In this document: one piece after another, positions 1 to 8,533 of the stretch | Layout: every line of letters begins with the position of its first letter | How positions within the stretch are numbered: the stretch's first letter is position 1 | Assembly (NCBI GenBank): GCA_038882715.1 | Contig: JAVZNR010000007.1 | Span: forward strand, 1-64,000 | Source: Candidatus Bathyarchaeia archaeon | Lineage (GTDB): Archaea > Thermoproteota > Bathyarchaeia > Bathyarchaeales > DTEX01 | Direction of reading: 5' to 3' | DNA: 64,000 nucleotides | Made by a program: the position numbers and the translations under genes | Notes under the pieces: generated by a model | What the model saw: only the letters and a program-made list of their open reading frames with translations | Told to the model about the DNA's origin: nothing | The model's database searches: none

Positions 1-194
1 CGGGCACTTTAGCAGAGTTGCTACAGATAGAGCAAGCGCCATCAAGCTGGCAAGATCTGATTGAGCGAAGCTGGCGCTACATACTATCCAATAAGGAACT
101 ATTTGAAAAATACTATCCGAATATTAACCGTGGCGCAAAAAGACTTAGCTATGGAGATAAGAGTGAATGTAAATATAGATATGCAGTTGAGTGA
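1..194 (+). CDS. C-terminal end of an unrecognised protein, cut by the window edge
   Basis: An open frame (codons starting at base 3) runs from the window edge to a TGA at 192-194 and gives about 63 residues. The translation is rich in W, Y, K and E (it contains SWQDLIERSWRYILSNKEL) and looks more like real protein than the overlapping alternatives. I do not recognise the family. It lies on the side of the tRNA-Ala that an element integrated there would occupy, so it may belong to that element. It could also be a gene remnant. Confidence 0.35.
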   Translation, partial: GTLAELLQIEQAPSSWQDLIERSWRYILSNKELFEKYYPNINRGAKRLSYGDKSECKYRYAVE

Positions 195-376
195 TTTAAA
201 CCTTAACAACAATATGGCTCCGACTAAAGGAGGAATAAAGCCACTTGACGAAACTCATGCTTTTCGTACACCTTAATTTAGCGTCAAGTGCCGCGAAAAA
301 TCAACAAAAACTATAACCTTGAATAAACATTCTTATTTGCCGCTCTTAGTCAACAATACGATTTGTGCATTAAAAG

Positions 377-404
377 TCACCAGAACCATTAGGGGTTCTG
401 GTGA
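377..404. repeat. Perfect 11-bp inverted repeat (hairpin)
   Basis: The arm TCACCAGAACC (377-387) pairs perfectly with GGTTCTGGTGA (394-404) across a 6-nt loop. Outside it TGTGC (364-368) can pair with GCACA (413-417), giving an extended stem. There is no U-tract typical of a terminator directly after it. It could be an RNA structure or a protein-binding palindrome. Confidence 0.6.
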
Positions 405-555
405 TTCTTAGCGCACATTAACGTCTCTTTGCTTTATGTGTTGATTTTTCGAGGTTTTTAGTTTCTGTTGACTTTTCGGGGCTTAGAAATCGACCTGCTA
501 CGGATTAAGAAAGCGCTATTATGTTTTTTATAAGTGGTAGTAAAAGTTTGTTTCC

Positions 556-650
556 GTGAGGGGAGGCTTGCGTAAGTCTTGCTCCTTAGGCTAGATAATA
601 CGCATCTGCGTGTCTTAGGCGCTTAACCGGAACATCTGCACGCCAGCCTT
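556..650 (+). ncRNA. Candidate structured RNA, unassigned
   Basis: A TATA-like run (TTTTTTATAAG, about 523-533) is followed about 25 nt later by a stretch less AT-rich than its surroundings. The stretch contains a GGAG/CTCC hairpin around 560-585, with the inner pairing AGGCTT/AAGTCT, and a second hairpin ACGCA/TGCGT at 600-611. I do not recognise an RNA family. The call rests only on promoter position and local structure. Confidence 0.2.
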
Positions 651-662
651 TCATATAATCTA

Positions 663-670
663 CTTTTAAG
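663..670 (+). promoter_or_regulatory. BoxA (TATA) for the small ORF at 696
   Basis: CTTTTAAG lies about 27-33 nt upstream of the candidate starts at 696 and 702. That spacing suits an archaeal TATA box driving a nearly leaderless transcript. Confidence 0.4.
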
Positions 671-695
671 TTTAGAGCACTCCATATCTTTGGTG

Positions 696-872
696 ATGCA
701 TATGGGTGGCGGCAGACATATTCTTGTTAGGGAGGAGGATCTTATGGTTATTCTAGATGAAATTAGGCTTCTGAGGTCCCTTATTGGGGAGTGTGTTGAG
801 TATTTGAGAGAATGGCGTGGACCACCCTCTCAAGTCTATCGAGACGCTTCAAAGCTTCCTCAAGCGCCTTGA
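696..872 (+). CDS. Small hypothetical protein (about 58 aa), 3' part antisense to the integrase
   Basis: This short ORF starts at ATG 696 (ATG 702 is also possible). The first 35 or so residues look coding, with a charged amphipathic stretch containing REEDLMVILDEIRLLRSLIG. The last 92 bp overlap the 3' end of the recombinase gene on the opposite strand, and there the translation becomes proline- and serine-rich and less convincing. A BoxA at 663-670 is placed for a leaderless mRNA. I do not recognise a family. It could be a small regulator of the element that carries the recombinase, or a chance frame. Confidence 0.4.
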   Translation: MHMGGGRHILVREEDLMVILDEIRLLRSLIGECVEYLREWRGPPSQVYRDASKLPQAP

Positions 873-1992
873 TAATCTCCTCCTCTCTTTTCCGCTCCTT
901 CTCCTCAATCTTCATGGCCAAGGATCTATCCAGTACATAGCCACAACGCTCGCATCTGACATTACCTTGCGGGTTTTCAGCCTCACAACGCGGGCATTGA
1001 ATAATCTTGGGCATATCTACTGCCTTCGTTGCAGTTTTTAGTCCATGGATCTCTAGTACTGCGTCTTCTAGGTCGCGTGCCGAGAAGTGGACGTAGCGAG
1101 CTGGCATTTTTGAACCATGTACCCACCCGGCGAACATCTCAAGTTTAGGCTCCGTGAAGACCTTTGCAAGGGCTGTTAGTGTTGAGTGGCGGAATAGGTA
1201 TGGCCATACGTCCTTTTTTAGTCCAGCCTTTTTCACCAGACGCTTTATTATTAGGCGGAAGTGCCTGTAGCTGAGCCTCCTGCCTAGATAATTTCTTGCT
1301 AATGAGCACCATAATGGGGCGTTTAGGTTGTCTTTAAGCGGATGCTCCTTAAGCCAATTTAAGAGCGGCTTATATGAGACTACGAGTGGAATCCTCTTGA
1401 GCCCTGTCTTACCAACAACCGTTATAAGGCAATATTTATCTTTAAACTCCACGCTGCCAACACTCATACTTAGCAGTTCGCCCGGCCTTAACGCTCCCTC
1501 AAAGAGCGTATAAATCATAGCCCTATCCCTAGCATTATCAGTAGCCTTTACAATAGCCTCAAAGTCATCCACCGTAAGCAGAGCCTCCGGCTTTACTCTG
1601 GAATCATCCACCCTCCTTTTAGAAACCTTAATCCATGCAACCTCAGGCGGGACAGGAGCACCCCTCTCACAGCTCCCATACTTAGCGAATTGTATGAGCC
1701 TCCTCAAGACGAGCCTCTTGTGGCGCTTTGTCTCCTCCCTCCAAGACTTATTACCGTTAATCTTCGCCACCACGCGCTCAACATCTCCGCGCGTTGCCTC
1801 CCTAACATCAAAGTCTATTAAGTGTAGCACGGCGATTAAATGTGCTGCTTGATTGCTAAGTGCAGCCTCGCTAAGCCCAAGGCTAGCTAAGTGATCCAAC
1901 AACCTAAGCGCGATATCGCCATTCCTAAGCCCGGCGATAATCCGCCTATAACGCTCAACCCTCCTAGCGAAGTCGTAGATCTCCTCCCTCAA
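781..1992 (-). CDS. Tyrosine recombinase/integrase with C-terminal zinc ribbon
   Basis: This is a site-specific tyrosine recombinase (XerC/D-like, archaeal) that cuts and rejoins DNA through a 3'-phosphotyrosine. Numbered from a TTG start at 1992 (about 403 aa), the N-terminal half is a SAM-like core-binding domain. Catalytic residues that can be seen are R169 (in ALRPGELL), K195 (VVGKTG), R268 (YLFRHS, with Tyr where the HxxR His is usual), W290 (AGWVHG) and Y300 (ARYVHFS). A CPRC...CERC zinc ribbon (333-350) and a charged coiled coil follow. The open frame continues into the tRNA-Ala gene, but the BoxA-like run at about 2027-2035 supports the later TTG start. Its position directly 3' of tRNA-Ala is classic for an element integrated at a tRNA. 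Whether it is still active is unknown. Confidence 0.85.
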   Translation of the reverse strand: MREEIYDFARRVERYRRIIAGLRNGDIALRLLDHLASLGLSEAALSNQAAHLIAVLHLIDFDVREATRGDVERVVAKINGNKSWREETKRHKRLVLRRLIQFAKYGSCERGAPVPPEVAWIKVSKRRVDDSRVKPEALLTVDDFEAIVKATDNARDRAMIYTLFEGALRPGELLSMSVGSVEFKDKYCLITVVGKTGLKRIPLVVSYKPLLNWLKEHPLKDNLNAPLWCSLARNYLGRRLSYRHFRLIIKRLVKKAGLKKDVWPYLFRHSTLTALAKVFTEPKLEMFAGWVHGSKMPARYVHFSARDLEDAVLEIHGLKTATKAVDMPKIIQCPRCEAENPQGNVRCERCGYVLDRSLAMKIEEKERKREEEIIKALEEALKRLDRLERVVHAILSNTQHTPQ

Positions 1993-2056
1993 TACAAGCC
2001 CCGAAAAAGAAGAATCTGCAGAACTTAAAAAGCGAGGGAATGTGAACCCAAAAGAT

Positions 2057-2134
2057 TGGTGGACCGGGGGGGATTTGAACCCCCGACCTCCTGAGTGCAA
2101 GTCAGGCGTTCATACCAGACTGAACTACCGGCCC
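2057..2134 (-). tRNA. tRNA-Ala(UGC), CCA encoded, no intron
   Basis: The minus strand folds as a full cloverleaf. The 7-bp acceptor (GGGCCGG with CCGGTCC) has the G3:U70 alanine identity pair. The D stem is GTTC/GAAC. The anticodon stem CCTGA/TCAGG has loop CTTGCAC, giving anticodon TGC. The T stem is GGGGG/CCCCC. The discriminator A is at 2060 and the genomic CCA at 2057-2059. A TATA-like run (about 2160-2168) lies upstream. The 3' end faces the recombinase gene, so this gene is the probable attachment site. Confidence 0.95.
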
Positions 2135-2241
2135 CAAGAATATTTTGGTGAACAAAGCCAAATTTATGGTTTTCTATGAGGAAAATTTTTAGGTTCATTT
2201 TTCGCATATTCTCGTTTAAAATTTAAGAGCTTGCCTTTTAA

Positions 2242-3471
2242 GTGAGCTTTATGTTGCGTCTGGCGCGCAGGAGCGATTGGTGGCTGCTTTCCGTATGTAC
2301 TGTAACGCATATTTTCGTGCATGTGTTCACGATGATGTATACTGCGCTTATACCGGTATTTATGAGGGATTTTAACTTAACGATTCATGAGGCTGGGCTT
2401 CTTGTTTCAGTGCCGCAGTTAATCTCAATCATGCTGAGTTTACCTTACGGCTTCATCGCTGATAGAGTTGACCCCCGCAAATTGATGGCTGCAAGCCTGC
2501 TTGTAGCCGGATTCTCAGGTCTACTCGCAAGCCATTCCCAGGGCTTCATCATGCTTCTGGCTTCAGCAACCCTAGTATCCTTCTCGTCAACAGTCTATCA
2601 TCCGCCTGCACTGAAGGTTCTAAGTGAGAATTTTATGGGGGAGAGGCAGAGTAGGGTTCTAGGGATACATGGAGCTGGAGGGACAACCGGGGTAGCGATA
2701 GGGCCCATAACCCTTGGGTTAATGCTTGAAGGGTTTGGCTGGCGCTTCGCCTATATGGTTTGGGGGCTTCCTGTCCTTCTCTCAGCGCTGCTAACGTTTA
2801 GTCTACCGTATGGGGGAGCAGTTGAGAAACCCCAGAATGATATAAGTGTTGCGTCAGGCGATAGGCGAGCGAAGAGCGAAAACCACGGCGATGAAAACTC
2901 AGAGAAATATGATAGGGCACGTGGATATATGCTTCTCCTTTTAGCTACTGGAATAAATAGTGTTGGGCAGCAGGCGCTATCAACATACATGACCACATAC
3001 CTAGTTTCAGCGAGAAAGTTCTCTGAGGCAAACGCGAGCCTACTCTTCGGATTAAGCCCATTTATTGGAATAATAGGCTCATTGGCCGGGGGTTATTTCG
3101 GCGGCAAGATTGGAAACAAGCATTGGATCACTATCGCATATGTGGGCACAGCGTTCTCTCATTCAGCCATATGGTTTGGGTCACCATGGATAATAGCGCC
3201 CTCCTATCTCATGGGAGGGTTCTTTGGAGGCAGCACGCTCGCCCCCTCAACAACTCTTGTGGCAAGATATTCCTCAAGAGAGAGGCGCGGTCTAGCATAC
3301 ACGATCTTCATGCTATCTCCAAGCATCGTTGGATCAGTTTCCCCTTTAATCGCGGCGTGGCTGGTTGAGGAGCATGGTTTCACAGGGCTCTTTCCCTTCA
3401 CAATATCTTTAACCCTTCTCAGCACCTTCGTACTGCAAACTCTTCCTAAGGAAGAGCATGAACCCTCATAA
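2242..3471 (+). CDS. MFS transporter, fosmidomycin-resistance-like
   Basis: A 12-helix major facilitator superfamily secondary transporter of the cytoplasmic membrane, about 409 aa. The first half carries the MFS motif A (GFIADRVDPRK) and a YHPPA segment followed by GAGGTTGVAIGP. That arrangement is typical of the Fsr/fosmidomycin-resistance branch of drug exporters. A charged cytoplasmic loop of about 35 residues separates the two six-helix halves. The start is GTG 2242 or ATG 2251. The TATA-like run at 2214-2226 fits a leaderless start at 2251. The real substrate cannot be read from sequence; drug or metabolite export is inference. Confidence 0.85.
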   Translation: MSFMLRLARRSDWWLLSVCTVTHIFVHVFTMMYTALIPVFMRDFNLTIHEAGLLVSVPQLISIMLSLPYGFIADRVDPRKLMAASLLVAGFSGLLASHSQGFIMLLASATLVSFSSTVYHPPALKVLSENFMGERQSRVLGIHGAGGTTGVAIGPITLGLMLEGFGWRFAYMVWGLPVLLSALLTFSLPYGGAVEKPQNDISVASGDRRAKSENHGDENSEKYDRARGYMLLLLATGINSVGQQALSTYMTTYLVSARKFSEANASLLFGLSPFIGIIGSLAGGYFGGKIGNKHWITIAYVGTAFSHSAIWFGSPWIIAPSYLMGGFFGGSTLAPSTTLVARYSSRERRGLAYTIFMLSPSIVGSVSPLIAAWLVEEHGFTGLFPFTISLTLLSTFVLQTLPKEEHEPS

Positions 3472-3488
3472 AAATTCTTTATGAGACG

Positions 3489-4598
3489 TTAAGGGCGATA
3501 GTCGGCTACTATTTCACCCACTAAGCGAACCCTTTCTATGTCGCCGTCCGGTGGCAGCATGTCTGAGATCCCAACTATTATATTTGGCGCAAATAGATCG
3601 AGCAGCTCATAGATAAAAGCTTTTAACTCACTCTCCTCAACGATAGGTAGGAAGTAGATCGCTGGAACCCCATCAAGCAGAATCATGCCGTTAAGCTTAA
3701 CAGCGTCTCTAAGCTCCCTAAGCGTCACGTTGCCCTGCGGTTCAGGTGGAACACACTCTAAGCCGTCTAAACCTGTCTCCTTCGCCAACGGTAAAAGATG
3801 CTTAACTCTCCCATCCCAATGCGACGTACAGAATTTTCCAGCCTCATGCATCTCCCTTGCTCTACGCTGATAATATGGCAGCATATACCTTCTGAAAAGG
3901 TTTGGCGGACAAAGGTTTTCATCAATATTGTCGCCAAAATTAATTATCTTGAAGGGCGTCTTCCTAATAACTTTAAATCTTTCATCATCATTTTCATCGA
4001 AGACCTGGAGGAGCCACTCAACCTTCTCCCGGTGCCGCCAAAGCGCTATCAAACCTTTTTCGAAACCCATATAGAGGATGAAGAGCCTCTGTATTGAACC
4101 CCATGGAACCGTCACCGTCGGCTCGGAGCGGTCTCCGAGGACTTTCTCCCTCTCAAGGTAAAGCTCCCTATCGAACTCGAACCTCTGCTGCCTCAAAACG
4201 TAGGCTAGGATCTCAAAATCGTCGATGCTCTTGAGAAAATACTCGACCCTCATGCTGGATACCCCATGCTCAGTTTTCCTCTCAACCTGTGTGATCTTGC
4301 CCTTCGGGGTCTCATACTTCGTGTATATGTATTTTTCATCCTCAGCCCTGTACACTTTAACGTCGTCGCCCTCAACACACTTTATCGTGTCATTAAAATA
4401 GTGGTAGGCGCGCGGCGAAGCCCCTAAATCATCATATATCTCCAGAAGATCCAAGCCCTCATACTTCTTTGGAAGTGTTCCCCTAGCCTTATTCACATAG
4501 TACCAATGATGCAGCCTAGGCTGCCATATTAAGCGGTCGGGGACACCGCGATTAAAAATTATAATCGTTCTGTCGCGATTATTCAACCAGATCACCAC
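3489..4598 (-). CDS. Uroporphyrinogen decarboxylase-family (URO-D-like) protein
   Basis: A 369-aa TIM-barrel protein of the URO-D/MtaA superfamily, which includes haem-pathway decarboxylases and corrinoid methyltransferases. Visible signatures are TSHWDGR in the middle, where MtaA-type enzymes have a zinc site of the HxCG type, then LLDGVPA and a C-terminal GISDMLPPDGDIERV. The His-x-Asp variant and the absence of haem genes nearby argue against true HemE. Many archaea hold expanded sets of such paralogues of unknown methyl-transfer or demethylation role. The start is GTG 4598. It is convergent with the MFS gene (17-bp gap). Confidence 0.7.
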   Translation of the reverse strand: MVIWLNNRDRTIIIFNRGVPDRLIWQPRLHHWYYVNKARGTLPKKYEGLDLLEIYDDLGASPRAYHYFNDTIKCVEGDDVKVYRAEDEKYIYTKYETPKGKITQVERKTEHGVSSMRVEYFLKSIDDFEILAYVLRQQRFEFDRELYLEREKVLGDRSEPTVTVPWGSIQRLFILYMGFEKGLIALWRHREKVEWLLQVFDENDDERFKVIRKTPFKIINFGDNIDENLCPPNLFRRYMLPYYQRRAREMHEAGKFCTSHWDGRVKHLLPLAKETGLDGLECVPPEPQGNVTLRELRDAVKLNGMILLDGVPAIYFLPIVEESELKAFIYELLDLFAPNIIVGISDMLPPDGDIERVRLVGEIVADYRP

Positions 4599-4720
4599 TA
4601 AAATACAGTATAATTAAAAATAATAGTGATCTTAAAGAAGATGGTGGCTAAATCATCCGCCTAAATTAGATTCTTTAAGAAAAAATTAGATGTTGGGGGC
4701 GGATTTTACCGAGATTTTTT

Positions 4721-5950
4721 TCAGCGCTTCCTCTTCGCGGCTTCTTCCAGCGCCGTTACGCCCGGCAGCTTCCTACCCATGAGGAATTCTATTAGGGCGC
4801 CTCCAGCCGTGCTTATATAGCCCATCTTGTCGGCTAGCCCTAAGCTTTGAACAGCCGCTATACTGTGCCCTCCACCTATCAGAGAGAAGGCTCTCGATGA
4901 AGCAATAGCCTCAAATAAAGCCTTTGTCCCCTTCCGAAACTCTTCTTTCTCGAATACTCCCGGTGGACCGCTGAAGACTATTGACTTAGCCTTCATTATT
5001 AGGTCCAAGTATCTTTCGATGGTTTTTGTTCCAATATCGTATATTGGATAATCCGTCGGCAGCTCCCCTAGAGAAATCTCTTTCCTTCTGCCTTCAACCT
5101 CAACGGCTAAGTCGACAGGCGTCTCGATTCTAGCCGGATACTTTTCCATCAACTCCTTTATTCCGGGTACAAGATCTAGTAATTTATTCTTCTCGAGGAG
5201 ATCCATGTTTGGTTTGCCTAGGTTGTAGCCTTTAGCCACTAGGAACAAGTGTCCGGTTATTCCGGCTGTTAAAACATAATCTGCAATATTATTCTCTAAA
5301 ACATACTTAGATATTCTGAGGGAGTCGTCGGCCTTAGCCCCTCCAAGTATGTAGATGCAAGGTTTCTCCGGGCGCTCCATAACCCTGCTAAGCGCCCTCA
5401 GCTCCCTTTCCATGATTCTTCCAGCGGCGCTTGGAAGGACAACTGTGAAGCCGACTATTGAAGCGTGACTCCTATGCGCTGCTGCAAAAGCATCATTCAC
5501 GAAGAGATTTGCCAGCGGCGCGAGATTGATAACTAGGTCGGATTTAGCGTGCTCTTCCGGCGGGGCTTCCTTAGCCTCCTTTGGGAAATTCCTAACATTA
5601 TCTAAAACCAGTATTTCTCCATTCTTAAGCTCCCTTATAGCTTTCTTCGCCTTCTCGCCGTAAACGTCGTCTACGAATTTAACGGGTTTACCGAGAATTC
5701 TACTCAATATCTGGGAATGCTGCTCCAAAGGTATGAAGTCCGGGTCGCCCGGCCTACCCTGATGCGCTAAAACAACGACCCTGGCACCTCTATCGGACAG
5801 CTCCTTTATTGTAGTTTCGCCGTGCGCCCTAATCCTCGTGTCATCGATAATCTTTTTCGTCTGCGGGTCGACAGGCGAATTAAAGTCAACCCGAACGAGA
5901 ACCACTTTACCTTCAACGTCAAAATCGTCAAGGGTTAGAAACTCAGGCAT
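4721..5950 (-). CDS. pgk: Phosphoglycerate kinase, archaeal type
   Basis: Catalyses 1,3-bisphosphoglycerate + ADP to 3-phosphoglycerate + ATP in glycolysis, and the reverse in gluconeogenesis. At 409 aa it has the usual length. The substrate-binding N-terminal motif VRVDFNSPVDP, the basic-patch HQGRPGDPDF, the hinge-side NDAFAAAHR and the nucleotide-binding SGPPGVFE and GGGHS are all present. The sequence is of the archaeal subtype. It lies 79 bp downstream of gap on the same strand, with its own strong ribosome-binding site (GGGAGG before ATG), so the two are probably co-transcribed. Confidence 0.95.
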   Translation of the reverse strand: MPEFLTLDDFDVEGKVVLVRVDFNSPVDPQTKKIIDDTRIRAHGETTIKELSDRGARVVVLAHQGRPGDPDFIPLEQHSQILSRILGKPVKFVDDVYGEKAKKAIRELKNGEILVLDNVRNFPKEAKEAPPEEHAKSDLVINLAPLANLFVNDAFAAAHRSHASIVGFTVVLPSAAGRIMERELRALSRVMERPEKPCIYILGGAKADDSLRISKYVLENNIADYVLTAGITGHLFLVAKGYNLGKPNMDLLEKNKLLDLVPGIKELMEKYPARIETPVDLAVEVEGRRKEISLGELPTDYPIYDIGTKTIERYLDLIMKAKSIVFSGPPGVFEKEEFRKGTKALFEAIASSRAFSLIGGGHSIAAVQSLGLADKMGYISTAGGALIEFLMGRKLPGVTALEEAAKRKR

Positions 5951-6029
5951 ACTTGAACCCTCCCAAGATATCTTTAACCTTCACCTAAAATAAAAATAAT
6001 TAATAAGGTTTAAGATTTTAGGGAGATTT

Positions 6030-7052
<1,023 letters not shown>

Positions 7053-7125
7053 CTACACCTCTTTTTTAGTTCAATTAAAAATTTTTGCTTCATGCTTATT
7101 ATCTTTTTCTGAAAACGTGGACTCG

Positions 7126-7515
7126 CTAAATATGTACGACCTCTATACCTAAATTCTCTAGGTGCTTGGATATGAAGCGCCTATGACAGTGCTTAACGTT
7201 CTTCTCCATGCACATTAAGGCGGCAACTTCACCTCTAACAACGCTGAGAAGAGCCTCAATACCCTCCCTAAAACTTTGAGTCTCCATATATTTTTCATAT
7301 CCCCCCTTAACGAAGCCCCCTAGGCTTTCACCCAAAAAGACGTATTTTATCTCATTTTCTTCAAGAATCCTTTTAAGCGATTCTCCATTAAACGATGAGT
7401 TTTTACTCTTAGGAAAACGTCTAACATCAACTATCATGGTAACCCCATGCTTCTTTAGAGCATTGATAAAGTCTTCAATATTTCTTCCCCCATAGCCTAT
7501 GGTGTAAATTCTCAT
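7126..7515 (-). CDS. DUF488 family protein
   Basis: A small protein of about 129 aa of the DUF488 family. It begins MRIYTIGYGGRN, then has IVDVRRFPKS and a C-terminal CMEKN...CHR block that is characteristic of the family. The function is not established; the conserved Cys/His/Arg suggest a catalytic or binding site. An upstream in-frame ATG exists at 7551, but GGTGA lies just before the ATG at 7515 and the family consensus starts there. It is divergent from prs. Confidence 0.8.
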   Translation of the reverse strand: MRIYTIGYGGRNIEDFINALKKHGVTMIVDVRRFPKSKNSSFNGESLKRILEENEIKYVFLGESLGGFVKGGYEKYMETQSFREGIEALLSVVRGEVAALMCMEKNVKHCHRRFISKHLENLGIEVVHI

Positions 7516-7615
7516 AGGGATTTCACCAGAAACCAGATCTCTAAAAACCATCTATAAAGCATCCTCTGGAAAGATTTATTTTTCGTTCTGTAAATTCTTA
7601 CTCGGAGGAGAAAGA

Positions 7616-8509
7616 TTGAAGATCGTAGGTGGGCCAAGTTCGCTGGGTTTAGCTCGAAAGATAAGTGAGTCTTTAAACGTCCCGTTAGCTAACGTTAAAA
7701 CGAAGCGTTTTCCAGATGGAGAGTTCTACTTTAAGTTTGAGGAAAATATCTCTGGAGAAAACCTTTTAATTATTCAGAGCCTGTGTCCGCCTCAAGACAT
7801 GCATCTCATGGAACTCTTTTTAATTCTCCATACTGCAAGGGATTTAGGCGCAGAAACCATAAAGGTTTTCGCGCCATACCTCGCTTATAGCCGGCAAGAC
7901 GAGCGATTTCTAGAGGGCGAATGTTTAAGCGCATCTATGGTAGCTGAAATAATTGAGCGCCTAGGCGCAGATGCTCTCTACACCATCGACGTACACAACG
8001 AGAATGTTTTAAAAATGTATGGGATCCCAGTATATAATTTGACTGCCTCAGGGGAACTGGCAAAATACTTCGCAAAAAAAGACTTAAAAGATCCGATCGT
8101 AGTCGCGCCGGACGACGAGGACTTAGCAAAGAGAAGAGCCAAGTATGCTGCTAAACTACTCAACGCTGAATGGGACGCTTTAGAAAAGAGGAGAGACCGC
8201 CACACCGGGGAGATAGTTACGTTTTCGAAGGATCTGAGGGTTAGTGGGAGAGACGCGATAGTGATCGACGACATTATAAGCACTGGTAAAACGGCGGCGA
8301 ACGCCGTAAAGATACTTAAGGAGCAGGGCGCTAGGAGGGTATTCGTGGGCGCGTCGCATGTCCTACTTCTTAAGGATTCCATAAAAACTATAATGGAGCG
8401 CGGCGCTGAGGAAGTCGTGGGGACGGATAGCATAGAGAACGAATACGCGAAGGTTTCCGTGGCACCAACATTTATAAAAGCATTGAAGGGAGAAATAGAG
8501 CAGATCTAG
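7616..8509 (+). CDS. prs: Ribose-phosphate pyrophosphokinase (PRPP synthetase)
   Basis: Makes PRPP from ribose 5-phosphate and ATP for nucleotide, His and Trp synthesis. 297 aa, slightly shorter than bacterial enzymes, as is usual in archaea. The N-terminal KRFPDGEFYF, the YLAYSRQDERF ATP loop, the TIDVHN catalytic region, VVAPDDED and the PRPP loop DDIISTGKT are all present. The start is TTG 7616, supported by a GGAGGAG ribosome-binding site 7-13 nt upstream. It is convergent with the PolD large-subunit gene. Confidence 0.95.
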   Translation: MKIVGGPSSLGLARKISESLNVPLANVKTKRFPDGEFYFKFEENISGENLLIIQSLCPPQDMHLMELFLILHTARDLGAETIKVFAPYLAYSRQDERFLEGECLSASMVAEIIERLGADALYTIDVHNENVLKMYGIPVYNLTASGELAKYFAKKDLKDPIVVAPDDEDLAKRRAKYAAKLLNAEWDALEKRRDRHTGEIVTFSKDLRVSGRDAIVIDDIISTGKTAANAVKILKEQGARRVFVGASHVLLLKDSIKTIMERGAEEVVGTDSIENEYAKVSVAPTFIKALKGEIEQI

Positions 8510-8533
8510 CAATTCTTCCCATAAACAGCCTAC

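Larger units (their letters stand above)
195..689. other. Gene-free stretch of about 500 bp with strong inverted repeats
   Basis: I see no convincing protein gene here. The stretch holds a perfect 11-bp hairpin (377-404), a further pairing outside it (364-368 with 413-417), a TATA-like run at about 523-533, and a GC-richer stretch with several short hairpins (about 556-650). It lies beside a recombinase gene, so it may carry regulatory or non-coding RNA functions of an integrated element. Confidence 0.4.

Noticed and set aside
61-276. 71-codon ORF at the left edge
   Set aside because: It overlaps the frame that runs in from the window edge, and its composition looks random.
1-2056. Second attachment site (repeat of the tRNA-Ala 3' end)
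   Set aside because: I looked for a copy of the T-arm/acceptor sequence left of the integrase and saw none, so the other boundary must be outside the window or lost.
2025-2207. ORF through tRNA-Ala on the minus strand
   Set aside because: It is a translation of the tRNA gene and its flanks.
3489-4598. True uroporphyrinogen decarboxylase (hemE)
   Set aside because: The metal-site region reads HWDG, as in divergent MtaA/URO-D-like paralogues, and no other haem genes are present.
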